Counted from the first letter of the stretch, positions 7,803-16,374 are shown. The stretch: DNA of 64,000 nucleotides from Streptomyces sp. DG2A-72 (GCF_030499575.1 NZ_JASTLC010000001.1:4426001-4490000); one strand, 5' to 3'. Program-made: numbers and translations. Notes: generated by a model from the sequence alone, not told the origin.

Positions 7803-9388
7803 CCGCCGACATCACCCCGGTCGTCGTACGGCTGAAGCTGTCGCTGCTGCGCAACGGGCTACGGCAGTCCGGTGGGCGCAAAGCCGCCTACATCGCGTCC
7901 GCCGTCGTCGCGCTGCTCTTCGCCGCACTGCAACTGCTGGGGCTGATCCTGCTGCGCGGCAACGAGCATGCGACGTCGGTGGTCGTGCTCCTCGTCGCGG
8001 TGCTGGCGCTGGGCTGGGCGGTGATGCCGCTGTTCTTCCCCAGCGGCGACGAGACCCTCGACCCCACCCGCCTGGTGATGCTGCCGCTGCGTCCCGGGCC
8101 GCTCGTGCGGGCGCTGCTGGTGGCCTCGCTGGTGGGCATCGGGCCGCTGTTCACGGTGTGCATGCTCGCCGGTTCCGTCGTCGCGGTGGCGCACGGGGGT
8201 GTGGCGTACGTCGTCGGAGTCGTCGGTGTGGTGCTGGCGCTGCTGGTGTGCGTGGCCCTCGCGCGGGCCGTCGCCGCCGCCAACATCCGGTTGCTGACCA
8301 GCCGCAGGGGCCGTGATCTCGCGGTGCTCAGTGGTCTGGTGATCGCCGTCGGGGCGCAGCTCGTCAACTTCGGGGCGCAGCGGCTGGGTTCGGCCGGGCT
8401 GGGGCAGCTCGACCCCTTCGCCGACGTGCTGAAGTGGGTGCCGCCCGCGTCGGCGATCGGGGCGGCGGACTCGGCGAGCGACGGCTCGTACGGGATCGCT
8501 GTTCTGCAACTCGCCCTGAGCGCCCTGGCGTTGTGGCTGCTGCTGCGGCAGTGGTCGGGGCATCTGAACCGGCTGATGACCGCGCCCGACGGGTCCACCC
8601 TCCAGAGCGCCGAGGGCGTCGCCCGCGAGCGGACCTCGACCGGACTGTCGCGTTTCCTGCCGGTCGGCCGGACCGGCACGGTCATGGAGCGCAGCCTGCG
8701 CTATGTGTGGCGCGACCCCAAGACCAAGGCCGCCTGGGTGACTTCGCTCGCCATCGGTCTGATCGTGCCGCTGTTCAACGCCTTGCAGGGCACCGGCTCG
8801 ATCTACTTCGCCTGCTTCGCCGCGGGGATGCTCGGCATCCAGATGTACAACCAGTTCGGGCAGGACACCTCCGCGTTCTGGATGGTCGCGATGACGATCT
8901 CGTCCACGAAGGATGCGTACGTCGAACTGCGCGCGCGTGCCCTCGCGTTGCTGGTGATCACGCTGCCGTACGCCGCGCTGGTCACCGTGCTGACGACGGC
9001 GCTGCTCGGCGACTGGGCCAAGCTGCCCGAGGTGCTGGGGCTGTCCTTCGCGCTGCTCGGCGCGATGCTGGCGACCGGGGCGTGGACGTCGGCACGCTTC
9101 CCGTACTCCATCCCGCAGGAGGGCTACAAGAACGTCGCCCCCGGACAGGCCGGACTCGCCTGGATCGCCATCTTCGGCGGCATGGTCGCAGCGGCGCTGC
9201 TGTGCGCCCCGGTCATCGGCGTCACGATCTGGCTGAACGTGAGCGCGGACGGCGGCGACTGGACGTGGGTGCTGCTGCCGGTGGGTGTCGCGTACGGGGC
9301 CGCTGTCACTTGGCTGGGCCTGAGGCTGGCGGCCCCTCGGACGGCGGAACGACTGCCGGAGATCCTTACGGCGGTTAGCAAGGGCTGA
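7799..9388 (+). CDS. ABC-2 type transporter permease
   Basis: A 529-residue integral membrane protein with about ten to twelve hydrophobic segments (for example YIASAVVALLFAALQLLGLILL near residues 25-46 and VTSLAIGLIVPLFNAL in the middle). It pairs with the ATPase just upstream; the ATG at 7799 overlaps that gene's stop by four bases. The size fits fused or large ABC-2 permeases of Streptomyces exporters. The longer open frame beginning at 7634 lies inside the ATPase gene and is rejected. Substrate unknown. Confidence 0.9.
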   Translation: MTADITPVVVRLKLSLLRNGLRQSGGRKAAYIASAVVALLFAALQLLGLILLRGNEHATSVVVLLVAVLALGWAVMPLFFPSGDETLDPTRLVMLPLRPGPLVRALLVASLVGIGPLFTVCMLAGSVVAVAHGGVAYVVGVVGVVLALLVCVALARAVAAANIRLLTSRRGRDLAVLSGLVIAVGAQLVNFGAQRLGSAGLGQLDPFADVLKWVPPASAIGAADSASDGSYGIAVLQLALSALALWLLLRQWSGHLNRLMTAPDGSTLQSAEGVARERTSTGLSRFLPVGRTGTVMERSLRYVWRDPKTKAAWVTSLAIGLIVPLFNALQGTGSIYFACFAAGMLGIQMYNQFGQDTSAFWMVAMTISSTKDAYVELRARALALLVITLPYAALVTVLTTALLGDWAKLPEVLGLSFALLGAMLATGAWTSARFPYSIPQEGYKNVAPGQAGLAWIAIFGGMVAAALLCAPVIGVTIWLNVSADGGDWTWVLLPVGVAYGAAVTWLGLRLAAPRTAERLPEILTAVSKG

Positions 9389-9423
9389 CGGAGACTTTTT
9401 ACTCAGGGCCCTGCGACGCCGTT

Positions 9424-9454
9424 AAGGGGCGCGGGGAACTGTGCGACAAGCCAC
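9424..9454. repeat. Dispersed intergenic repeat, copy 2 (inverted)
   Basis: aaggggcgcggggaactgtg and the following bases are the reverse complement of copies 1 and 3 with a few changes. It lies between convergent genes and may contribute to transcript ends. Confidence 0.82.
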
Positions 9455-9510
9455 GGACTACCCGCACCCGCCAACGAACAGCCCCCGGCAGACGAGAACG
9501 CGCCCCAAAC

Positions 9511-10431
9511 TCACAGCTCATTCAAAAACGGCTCAATCGCCGCGCGCCACGCTTCCGGCTGGTCATAGTGGACAAGATGCCCGGCGTCGGCCACCTCCGC
9601 GTACTCGCCGAGAGGCAACACGCGCACCATCTCCTGGGCCTCGGCCCGCCCCAACTCCCCATCAAGCCCGCGGACGACCAGGGCCGGGCACTGCACCTGG
9701 GCCAGCTCCTCCCAGTGCGCGTCGTACACCCACGTCTCCCGGGACTTGAGCATCTGGTCGGGTTCGAAGACGGGCCGCCAGCCGTCGGACGACTCGTGCA
9801 TCACCTCGGCGTAGAACTCGCCGCGGGACGGAATGGGCCGCTCCACCCAAGGGTCGTCCTCACCGAACCACTTGCGGACATCGGCGAGGGTGGCGAACGG
9901 AACGGGCCAGGACTTGAACCACTGGGCCCACTCCCGCTGCGAGGCCGCGCCGAGTGCGGAGGCCCGCATATCGCAGATGATCACTCCGCGGACCAGATCG
10001 GGGCGCCTGGCGGCGAGTTGCCAGGCGGTCAGGGCGCCCATCGCATGGCCGATGAGGACGGCCGGGCCGAGGCCGAGCTGTTCGAGGGCGGCCTCGGCGT
10101 CCTCGACATAGGCCTCGCGGGTGAAGGAGGCCTGCGGGGGCTTGTCGCTCTGGCCGTGGCCGCGCTGGTCGAGCGCGACGGCGCGATGGCGTCCGGAGAG
10201 CCAGCGGGCGGTGGAGGCCCAGTGCGAGGCGCGGCCCATCAGGCCGTGGAGTAACAGCACGCCGGAGAAGCGGTCCTGTTCGCCGGTGCCGGGCGGCTGG
10301 TCCGGGGCCTGGTCCGGGGCCTGGTCCGTGTGCCCTGTTGCGTGCGCCGGGTCGGGCTTGGGAGGGTCGCCGAACTCCCAGGCCGCCAGGCGTACGCCGC
10401 CCGCCCCGGTCACGTCGATGCGCCGCGCCAT
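9511..10431 (-). CDS. Alpha/beta hydrolase fold protein lacking the serine nucleophile
   Basis: A 306-residue cytoplasmic protein of the alpha/beta hydrolase fold. The oxyanion-region motif (LLLHGLMGRASHWAS), the strand LDQRGHGQSDKP, an acid near RGLDGELG and the catalytic-type histidine in ADAGHLVHYDQ are present. The nucleophile elbow reads LIGHAMGALTAW, so the usual Gly-His-Ser-Met-Gly serine is alanine. I checked this on the DNA strand (ggccatgcgatgggc). Either the protein is catalytically dead, for instance a ligand sensor, or it uses another chemistry. The ATG at 10431 fits the domain start; an upstream in-frame start at 10557 would add a disordered leader. Two glutamine/aspartate-proline repeats (DQAPDQAPDQPP) form an insertion near residue 30. 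Confidence 0.85.
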   Translation of the reverse strand: MARRIDVTGAGGVRLAAWEFGDPPKPDPAHATGHTDQAPDQAPDQPPGTGEQDRFSGVLLLHGLMGRASHWASTARWLSGRHRAVALDQRGHGQSDKPPQASFTREAYVEDAEAALEQLGLGPAVLIGHAMGALTAWQLAARRPDLVRGVIICDMRASALGAASQREWAQWFKSWPVPFATLADVRKWFGEDDPWVERPIPSRGEFYAEVMHESSDGWRPVFEPDQMLKSRETWVYDAHWEELAQVQCPALVVRGLDGELGRAEAQEMVRVLPLGEYAEVADAGHLVHYDQPEAWRAAIEPFLNEL

Positions 10432-10620
10432 GGATCCTGGCACCCCCCTAGCTCCGCTCGGACCGCTCGCTCCCGCTCGAGCCGACCGGTCCTGTGAACC
10501 GTGTCCTGCCTGCCGTGGTACCACTCTCTGCCGGGGCCGGTCGGGGCCCTCGCTCATCTGCCGACATGCCGCGCCTACTGGTGAAGCGCAGGTTCCGCAT
10601 GCCGTGTCACCCTCAGACTA

Positions 10621-10636
10621 TCGAATACACATTCGA
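10621..10636. promoter_or_regulatory. LexA-like palindrome
   Basis: TCGAATACACATTCGA has perfect six-base arms around ACAC. The actinobacterial SOS box is TCGAAC-N4-GTTCGA, so this differs symmetrically at one position per arm. It lies about 190 bases upstream of the alpha/beta hydrolase gene. Binding by LexA is inference only. Confidence 0.35.
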
Positions 10637-10802
10637 AGATGCCGGGTCTGCCGGTAACACCCCTCGTACGAGTGACCTCGGTCAGGGATTGACCGCCCGC
10701 GGCGAGGGGAGATCTTCTGCGGGAGGCGGACCGCTCGGGGAAAACGGTCCGAGGGGAATGACCCTGGGAGCTCGGGGCTCCGGGTCAACACAGGGGAGGA
10801 CA

Positions 10803-10830
10803 GGCCCCGGCGCCACACGGCGCCGGGGCC
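10803..10830. terminator. Perfect 12-pair hairpin downstream of the DtxR gene
   Basis: Bases 10803-10814 pair with 10819-10830 around the loop acac, all G-C pairs. It has no U-tract, as is common in Streptomyces. It lies 226 bases beyond the DtxR stop codon in its direction of transcription. Confidence 0.6.
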
Positions 10831-11055
10831 CTCTCCACTTCTACGGCACATCCTCCCCGCCCCCTCCCCGGCCGGACGACATCGCTGTCGCACCACTGCC
10901 AAGAATCCCTCAGGTCATATGCCTCACGCGACAGCCTCGCACGTGAACCGTCCGAGCGCTGCAATTCGACGCAGTGAATCCTGGAAACGGCAAGATCACC
11001 ACGGTGCCGCTGACCGCTTCTCCGCCCTCGGACGCCAACAGCTCCCGGCGCTCGG

Positions 11056-11748
11056 TCAGCGCTTGGCGACGAACACGTGGGAGGCCACGTCCGACTCCAG
11101 CTCGGCCGCCTCGCCGCCACTGCCCACCAGCACCCCGCCGGCCGACTCCGTCACGCTCACCACCGAGCCGGGCTGCACGCCCGCGCGGCGCAGCGTGTAC
11201 ATCAACTGTGCGTCCGTCTGGATCGGCTCGCCGATACGGCGCACCACGACCGTCTTGCCCTCCGTCCCCGGGTCCAGGTCGGCCAGCGACACCATGCCCT
11301 CGTCCAGGAACGGATCGGCGCCGTCCTTCTCGCCCAGCTCCTCCAGGCCCGGGATCGGATTGCCGTACGGCGACTCGGTGGGGTGGCGCAGCAGCTCGAG
11401 CACGCGCCGCTCCACGGCCTCACTCATCACGTGCTCCCAGCGACACGCCTCGGCGTGCACCTGCTCCCACTCCAGCCCGATCACGTCGACGAGCAGGCAC
11501 TCCGCCAGGCGGTGCTTGCGCATCACGCGCGTCGCCAGCCGGCGGCCCTCGTCCGTGAACTCCAGGTGCCGGTCGCTGGCGACGGACACCAGTCCGTCCC
11601 GCTCCATCCGTGCCACGGTCTGGCTGACCGTCGGCCCGCTCTGGTCCAGCCGCTCGGCGATCCGGGCGCGCATGGGGACCACACCTTCCTCCTCCAGCTC
11701 GAGGATGGTGCGGAGATACATCTCCGTGGTGTCGATCAGTCCGGACAT
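11056..11748 (-). CDS. dmdR1: DtxR-family iron-dependent repressor
   Basis: A 230-residue metal-dependent regulator. Residues 1-70 are the winged helix (TTEMYLRTILELEEEG and QSGPTVSQTVARMERDGL). The dimerisation and metal region follows, with HRLAECLLVDVIGLEWEQVH and EACRWEHVMSEAVE carrying the family's His, Glu and Cys ligands. A C-terminal SH3-like domain completes the protein. Such proteins bind Fe(II) and repress siderophore and iron-uptake genes. Position beside a SIS protein and the high similarity to S. coelicolor DmdR1 (SCO4394) support the name. ATG at 11748 begins MSGLIDTTE; the upstream extension to 11838 is not coding-like. An open frame on the opposite strand is discussed in the findings. 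Confidence 0.92.
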   Translation of the reverse strand: MSGLIDTTEMYLRTILELEEEGVVPMRARIAERLDQSGPTVSQTVARMERDGLVSVASDRHLEFTDEGRRLATRVMRKHRLAECLLVDVIGLEWEQVHAEACRWEHVMSEAVERRVLELLRHPTESPYGNPIPGLEELGEKDGADPFLDEGMVSLADLDPGTEGKTVVVRRIGEPIQTDAQLMYTLRRAGVQPGSVVSVTESAGGVLVGSGGEAAELESDVASHVFVAKR

Positions 11749-11960
11749 ACGTGCCCCTCGTGAGATCTGCCGGAAGCACGACAGCTTCCCGGCGCGTGCG
11801 CTGGCCCTGGCTTCAATTCTGCCGGATACCACTGACAAGCGTGCCGTGCCGGTGAAACCGGGGGTTGCGGCGGCGCGGAACGGGAGTGTGATGCGCGTGG
11901 CGGGGGGGCGGCGATCTTGGTACTCGACGTGGTGGGACCCGGTCGCCTAGCGTTCCGTAC

Positions 11961-12359
11961 ATGACAGCGCGGCGAGCGATACTCAGCGGTTCGGTGTTCG
12001 AGGAGCAGATCGGGTATGCCCGGGCCGTGGTCGACGGGGACTGGGTGCATGTGTCCGGGACGACCGGCTACGACTACGCCACCATGACGATCTCCGACGA
12101 CGTGGTCGAACAGGCCGAGCAGTGTCTGCGCAACGTGGGCGCGGCACTGGCCGAGGCGGGGTGCTCGTTCGCCGATGTCGTCCGGGTGCGGTACCTGCTG
12201 CCGGAGCGGGACGACTTCGAACCCTGCTGGCCGGTACTGCGCCGCCACTTCGGCGAGGTCCTGCCGGCGGCGACCATGATGGTGTGCGGGCTGGCCGACC
12301 CCCGGATGAAGTTCGAGATCGAGGTCTACGCGCGACGCACGGGCGGCGACGGTGCCTGA
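11961..12359 (+). CDS. RidA-family enamine/imine deaminase-like protein
   Basis: A 132-residue RidA/YjgF-type protein, expected to form a trimer and hydrolyse reactive enamines or imines made by PLP enzymes. Family wording is visible in VHVSGTTGYDYATMTISDD, QAEQCLRNVGAALAEAGCSFADVVRVRYLLPE, and the C-terminal FEIEVYARR. The family arginine that contacts the substrate carboxylate aligns with VRVRYLL. The ATG at 11961 starts just downstream of a short promoter-like region. The stop overlaps the following acetyltransferase start by eight bases, so the two form one operon. Confidence 0.88.
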   Translation: MTARRAILSGSVFEEQIGYARAVVDGDWVHVSGTTGYDYATMTISDDVVEQAEQCLRNVGAALAEAGCSFADVVRVRYLLPERDDFEPCWPVLRRHFGEVLPAATMMVCGLADPRMKFEIEVYARRTGGDGA

Positions 12360-12804
12360 CCTCCGCCTGGAGCCGGTGACCGGCGACGCCATGCTCGAAC
12401 AGTGGCGGCACGTGCACAACGCGATCGTGCCGCCCGCCGCCATGGATCTCGACGAAGTGCGGGAGCGCAGTGGCCGCTACCGGCTGGAGAACGCGTATCT
12501 CGGCGACGAACTCGTGGGGTGCTCCACCGTGCGGCCGCCCGAGGGCGAGAACGCCATCGCGACGGTGATCGCGCGCGTGCTGCCCCGGTATCGGCGGCGG
12601 GGACTCGGGAACGCTCTGTATGAGAAAGGGCTCGCCCACGCGCGCGTGCTGGGCGCCGATGTGATCGAGACCTGCGTGCCGGCCGCCAACGAGGACGGGG
12701 TGCGGTTTGCCGAGACACGCGGATTCGTGGAGGTCGAGAGGTATGTGCTGCCGGGTGCGAACGACCTGTGGATCGACCTCCGCCTCGCCACCTCCGGACG
12801 GTAA
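12352..12804 (+). CDS. GNAT-family N-acetyltransferase
   Basis: A 150-residue acetyl-CoA-dependent acyltransferase fold. The CoA-binding motif A is ARVLPRYRRRGLGNALYEKG around residues 64-83, with typical strand and helix elements before it (CSTVRPPEGENAIATVIAR). It starts with GTG at 12352 inside the end of the RidA gene. The target is unknown. The gene ends cleanly and a 147-base gap separates it from the PAS protein. Confidence 0.88.
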   Translation: MPDLRLEPVTGDAMLEQWRHVHNAIVPPAAMDLDEVRERSGRYRLENAYLGDELVGCSTVRPPEGENAIATVIARVLPRYRRRGLGNALYEKGLAHARVLGADVIETCVPAANEDGVRFAETRGFVEVERYVLPGANDLWIDLRLATSGR

Positions 12805-12951
12805 GAAGGGGTTCACGCCGAGTTTCCGGCATGCAACGATTCTCTCAATCTTGCGGGAACTCGATGTGTGCTGCGTCACGTTCGAGTTGAATGATTGTTA
12901 GTGAGCGAACCGACGTGCCGTACGTACGGACGCAGCCTGCAGGGGGTCCAG

Positions 12952-14379
12952 GTGAGTGCTTCCCGGCGTAGTGGGACCACCGACGAGCTGGGGCCGGACG
13001 AGCCCGAACGGGACGGTCCGGAGGGCTCGGGCGGTTCCGATCTGCTGGCTGCGCTGCTGGACGGCATGGACGCGGCCCTGTGCGCCTTCGACGCCGACGG
13101 TGTCGTCACGCACTGGAATCGTGAGGCCGAGCGGATTCTCGGGTGGACCGCGAGTGAGGCCGTGGGCCGGCACGGGTTCGCCGGGTGGGCCGTACGGCCG
13201 GCCGACGCCGAAGAGGTCGAGTCCCGGCTGATGGCCGCCATGCACGCGCCGGGACGCCAGGTCCATGAGTTCGCGCTGCTCACCAAGGACGGCGGCCGGG
13301 TCCTCGTACGGACCCAGTCCGCGGCCGTCCGCGGCCCCGACGGAAAGCCCGCCGGTCTGTACTGCGCCTTCAGCGAGGTGCACACGCAGATCGACCTCGA
13401 ACGGTCCATCGCACTGAGCGAGGCCCTCTTCGACGACGCGAGCTGGGGCGTCGTCCTCGTCGACGCCGACCTGCGGCCCGCCGTCGTGAACGCGCACGCG
13501 GCCCGCGCGCTGGGCATCGGGCGTACGTCCGTGCTCGGCAGACCGCTCGGTGAACTGCTCTCCCAAGGCGTCGAGGAACTCGAGAGCGCCCTCACCCATG
13601 TGCTCGCCGAGGGCGCGCCCCCCGCGCCCGCCGAGATCTGGGTCGGCGTACGCACACCGGAGGGCGAGAAGCGGCGCTGCTGGCGCTGCGGCTTCGTACG
13701 GCTGGCCTCCCCGCTCGCCGAGGAACCGGTACCGCTCGGCGTCGGCTGGCTGTTCAACGACGTCACGGAGGCCAAGCAGGCCGAGCAGGAGGCGTCGTTG
13801 CTGCGGTTCCGCAGCAATCAGCTCCACCGTGCCGCACGGGCCGCCGCCGAGTGCGAGGACCCGGCCGAGGCCGCCACCGTCCACCTCGACTTCGCGCTCG
13901 CGGGGTTCGCCGACCACGCCCTGATCGACCGCGCGGCGGGCGGCGCGATCACCGACGCGGAGACCGCCGGGCCCGTACGACTGGTACGCATCGCCGCCAC
14001 ACCCGCGGGCGCGCCCGGACCGAGCCTGGTCACCGGTCAGGCCGGCCTGCCCATCCGCTACGGCGAGGGGCACCCCGCCTTGCAGTGCGTCCAGCGAGGC
14101 GGCTCCGTGCGGGCCAGCGTCGGCACCGTACCGGCCGAACAGGCACGCGCCTGGGCACTGGCCCGGCAGTGGCCACCGGACGCCGTGCACGCGCTGTGCG
14201 CGGTGCTGCGCAGCCGGGGGCGGACGCTGGGCGTCGTGACGTTTCTGCGCGGGGCCGGACGCAGCGCGTTCGAACGGCCCGACGCGGCGTACGCGGAGGA
14301 TGTCGCCGTACGCATCGCGGGGGCGCTGGATCTGGCGGGGGCGGTGCGCGGGGACTGGCCGCCGGAGGGTTCGGGGTAA
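12952..14379 (+). CDS. PAS-domain signalling protein
   Basis: A 475-residue cytoplasmic protein. One PAS domain covers about residues 30-140 (LLDGMDAALCAFDADGVVTHWNREAERILGW split here at 20 residues: LLDGMDAALCAFDADGVV). A second PAS domain follows near 150-270 (WGVVLVDADLRPAVVNAHAA). The C-terminal 190 residues resemble a GAF-like sensor domain. There is no kinase, phosphatase or output domain; in Streptomyces such architectures are often the sensory half of PP2C phosphatases, so this may be a truncated relative or a partner protein. GTG at 12952 is chosen because AGGGGG lies just upstream; GTG at 12901 is an in-frame alternative. Confidence 0.8.
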   Translation: MSASRRSGTTDELGPDEPERDGPEGSGGSDLLAALLDGMDAALCAFDADGVVTHWNREAERILGWTASEAVGRHGFAGWAVRPADAEEVESRLMAAMHAPGRQVHEFALLTKDGGRVLVRTQSAAVRGPDGKPAGLYCAFSEVHTQIDLERSIALSEALFDDASWGVVLVDADLRPAVVNAHAARALGIGRTSVLGRPLGELLSQGVEELESALTHVLAEGAPPAPAEIWVGVRTPEGEKRRCWRCGFVRLASPLAEEPVPLGVGWLFNDVTEAKQAEQEASLLRFRSNQLHRAARAAAECEDPAEAATVHLDFALAGFADHALIDRAAGGAITDAETAGPVRLVRIAATPAGAPGPSLVTGQAGLPIRYGEGHPALQCVQRGGSVRASVGTVPAEQARAWALARQWPPDAVHALCAVLRSRGRTLGVVTFLRGAGRSAFERPDAAYAEDVAVRIAGALDLAGAVRGDWPPEGSG

Positions 14380-14401
14380 AGGCTGGGCCGGGCGCTTCCG
14401 G

Positions 14402-15157
14402 CTAACGGCGATAGAAGATCCGGTCCCCGTACTCCTCCATCACCCGCCCGTTCCAGTCATGGCCCCCGTCGACGTTGCCGGAGCGCAGCAGTGGAGGTTC
14501 GATGCCGCGGGCGGCCAGCGCGGTGGCCGTTTCGGCCATGACCGCCTGGAGCAGGGCCGACGTGACGACCGTGGAGGCCGGGGCGAAGGGCGCCGGGACG
14601 GTGTCGAGGGTGAGTTCCGCGTCACCGACGGCGATCTTCGAGTCGAGGACGATGTCGCAGTGGTCCTTCAGATACGTCCCCGAGGAGTGCCGGGACTTCG
14701 TCTCCGACGCGTACGCCACCGAGGTCACGCCGATCACCTTCACGCCCAGGGCACGGGCGTTCATGGCCATCTCCACGGGCAGCGCGTTGCGGCCGGACAG
14801 CGAGACGATCACCAGGGCGTCGCCCTCGCGAACCGGAGACGTGTCGAGCACGGCACTCGCGAGACCGTCGACCCGTTCCAGCGCGGAGCCGAGGGTGGCC
14901 GGGACGACATCGACTCCTACGACGCCGGGGACGGCCAGCAGATTCATCAGCGCCAGGCCACCCGCGCGGTAGACGACGTCCTGCGCGGCCAGCGAGGAGT
15001 GCCCGGCGCCGAAGGCGAACAGACGGCCACCGGCGACGACCGTGTCCGCGAGGAGCGACCCGGCCGCCGTGATCGTCTCGCCCTCCTCGTCCCGCACGCG
15101 TCGCAGCAGCCCGATCGCGGCATCGAAGAACTGACCGGACGGCTGGCTGTCGCTCAT
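14402..15157 (-). CDS. SIS-domain protein (UPF0309)
   Basis: A 251-residue sugar-isomerase (SIS) domain protein of the UPF0309 type (compare S. coelicolor SCO4393). The phosphosugar-binding loop is RLFAFGAGHSSLAAQD near residues 45-60 and the second serine motif is DALVIVSLSGRNALPVE. The C-terminus carries NVDGGHDWNGRVMEEYGDR. Such proteins bind or isomerise phosphorylated amino sugars. A DasR-like operator lies about 70 bases upstream, which would tie the gene to N-acetylglucosamine metabolism. It is convergent with the PAS gene, 22 bases from its stop. Confidence 0.88.
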   Translation of the reverse strand: MSDSQPSGQFFDAAIGLLRRVRDEEGETITAAGSLLADTVVAGGRLFAFGAGHSSLAAQDVVYRAGGLALMNLLAVPGVVGVDVVPATLGSALERVDGLASAVLDTSPVREGDALVIVSLSGRNALPVEMAMNARALGVKVIGVTSVAYASETKSRHSSGTYLKDHCDIVLDSKIAVGDAELTLDTVPAPFAPASTVVTSALLQAVMAETATALAARGIEPPLLRSGNVDGGHDWNGRVMEEYGDRIFYRR

Positions 15158-15226
15158 GCGGGGTCCCTTCGGGGCGGGCGTGGCGGCGTACGGCGGCGTG
15201 CTGCGGCGATGTGTTGCGGATCACGG

Positions 15227-15242
15227 TGCGGTCTGGACCAGT
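15227..15242. promoter_or_regulatory. DasR (dre)-like operator
   Basis: TGCGGTCTGGACCAGT matches 12 of 16 positions of the DasR consensus ACTGGTCTAGACCAGT, including an intact GGTC-N2-GACC core. It lies 70 bases upstream of the SIS-domain gene, whose family handles amino-sugar phosphates. Confidence 0.5.
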
Positions 15243-15348
15243 GCGGTGTCAATACGGCCGTTGCCGCGTGACGTCGGGTAGCGCGCCAGCGGCACAACTG
15301 CCCCCAACGGGCGTGACCCCATACGAGGAGCGGTCTGAGAAGCGGTCT

Positions 15349-15726
15349 TCAGTGACGGACCAGGCAGAACGGATGCCCAGCCGGATCGGCATAGATACGC
15401 CAGCTCCGCCCCTCCGCACCGTCGTCCAAGACCGTCGCCCCGCGGGCCAGCACCTGCTGCTGGGCTTGGTCCAGGTCTGCGACACCGAAGTCCAGATGGA
15501 ACTGCTGGGGCCGGGCAGGGTCGGGCCACACCGGCGGCAGGTAGTCCGCCGCCCGTTGGAACGCAAGGACGAGCCCGGACGGCGTGTGCAGTGTCGCCCA
15601 GCCGTCGTCGAGCGCCCACCGCTTGTCCTGCTGATTGACGCTCCCGCCCAGCAGGGAGTTGTAGAACGCGGCGAGTTCCGCAGGGTCGGAGCAGTCCAGG
15701 ACCACGCACTGGAGGTCGGCGATCAT
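15349..15726 (-). CDS. VOC-superfamily (glyoxalase-like) protein
   Basis: A 125-residue vicinal-oxygen-chelate fold protein made of two beta-alpha-beta-beta-beta modules. The first contains LQCVVLDCSDPAELAAFYNS and the second QQFHLDFGVADLDQAQQQVL, ending DPAGHPFCLVRH. These match glyoxalase/bleomycin-resistance-like small proteins common in Streptomyces. Potential metal ligands are the histidine in QFHLDF and acidic residues of the second module. The substrate is unknown. ATG at 15726 gives a standard N-terminus. Confidence 0.87.
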   Translation of the reverse strand: MIADLQCVVLDCSDPAELAAFYNSLLGGSVNQQDKRWALDDGWATLHTPSGLVLAFQRAADYLPPVWPDPARPQQFHLDFGVADLDQAQQQVLARGATVLDDGAEGRSWRIYADPAGHPFCLVRH

Positions 15727-16283
15727 GGGCAGATCGTAGGCGGCCGACAGGGTGGGCCCGGCCCTCGCTGCGCGAGGTGGCGGAGACAGGGCCTAGCGGC
15801 AGATCTTGGTCGGTAGCGTTGTTGGCACCCGGACGCGCGAGGTCACTGGCTCCCCGGCTGGAAAGCCTGTCGAGTGACCAGCCCCAGTCATCATGATCCG
15901 AAAGATCAGCGAGGTGCCCTTGATGACTGCGTTTCCTGGATTTCCACGCCTGCGGCGAGGTGCCACGGGACGGCACAGCGTCACGACGCCGATGGGCCGG
16001 ATCGACGTGTTCCACCGGAATCTGCGACTCCTGCAGAGCGGCGACGGATACGGCTATGCCTTCCGGCCAGAACCGTGTTCGTCAACATCCCGAAAAAACC
16101 TGTTGAGCGACGACTGACCGCTCCTTAGGGTGTGAGGCACACGAGAAGGGAGGTGGTTCGGCAGATGTATGAATACCGGACGCGTGAGGTGACTGCGGGC
16201 TAGCGGCCCGCCACCACACCCAGTGCGGTGCCGGACCAGCGTGCGTGAGAAGCACGCAGCCGGCCCAATCCCAGCAGTCACCC
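15727..16283. other. Intergenic stretch around the uncertain small ORF
   Basis: Between the VOC gene and the citrate synthase terminator. Apart from the uncertain 64-codon frame, it contains a 12-codon frame at 16165-16203 (MYEYRTREVTAG) preceded by a good GGGAGGTG site. This may be a leader peptide or a gene remnant. I see no repeat or RNA gene. Confidence 0.4.
15923..16117 (+). CDS. Possible small protein, unrecognised
   Basis: A 64-codon frame from ATG at 15923, with GAGGTG about ten bases upstream. The central part (GRIDVFHRNLRLLQSGDG) has the high third-position GC expected of Streptomyces genes, but both ends do not. I recognise no family. It could be a fragment of a longer lost gene. 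Low confidence. Confidence 0.28.
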   Translation: MTAFPGFPRLRRGATGRHSVTTPMGRIDVFHRNLRLLQSGDGYGYAFRPEPCSSTSRKNLLSDD

Positions 16284-16354
16284 GACCCGCGAGCTCGCCG
16301 GTACGTCCGGCCGGCTCCCCCGCCGAGAGGCGGAGGGACCAGAGCTCGCGGGTC
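16284..16354. terminator. Long structured terminator below the citrate synthase gene
   Basis: Bases 16284-16296 and 16342-16354 are perfect 13-base inverted repeats. Inside, ccgcc-gaga-ggcgg forms a second hairpin with a GNRA-type tetraloop. The structure sits 20 bases beyond the citrate synthase stop at 16375 and can also stop rightward transcription. Confidence 0.72.
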
Positions 16355-16374
16355 GTCTGCGTTCCCGGCGGGGA

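Larger units (their letters stand above)
10432..11055. other. 624-base intergenic region
   Basis: This stretch holds a 16-base palindrome at 10621-10636 and a perfect 12-pair hairpin at 10803-10830, listed separately. Around 10831-11055 it is a downstream spacer of the DtxR gene. Open frames such as 10618-10902 (minus strand) have no recognisable domain or codon pattern. I find no RNA gene. Confidence 0.5.

Noticed and set aside
16165..16203. 12-codon peptide gene (MYEYRTREVTAG)
   Set aside because: It has a good ribosome site but is too short to judge; noted only within the intergenic entry.
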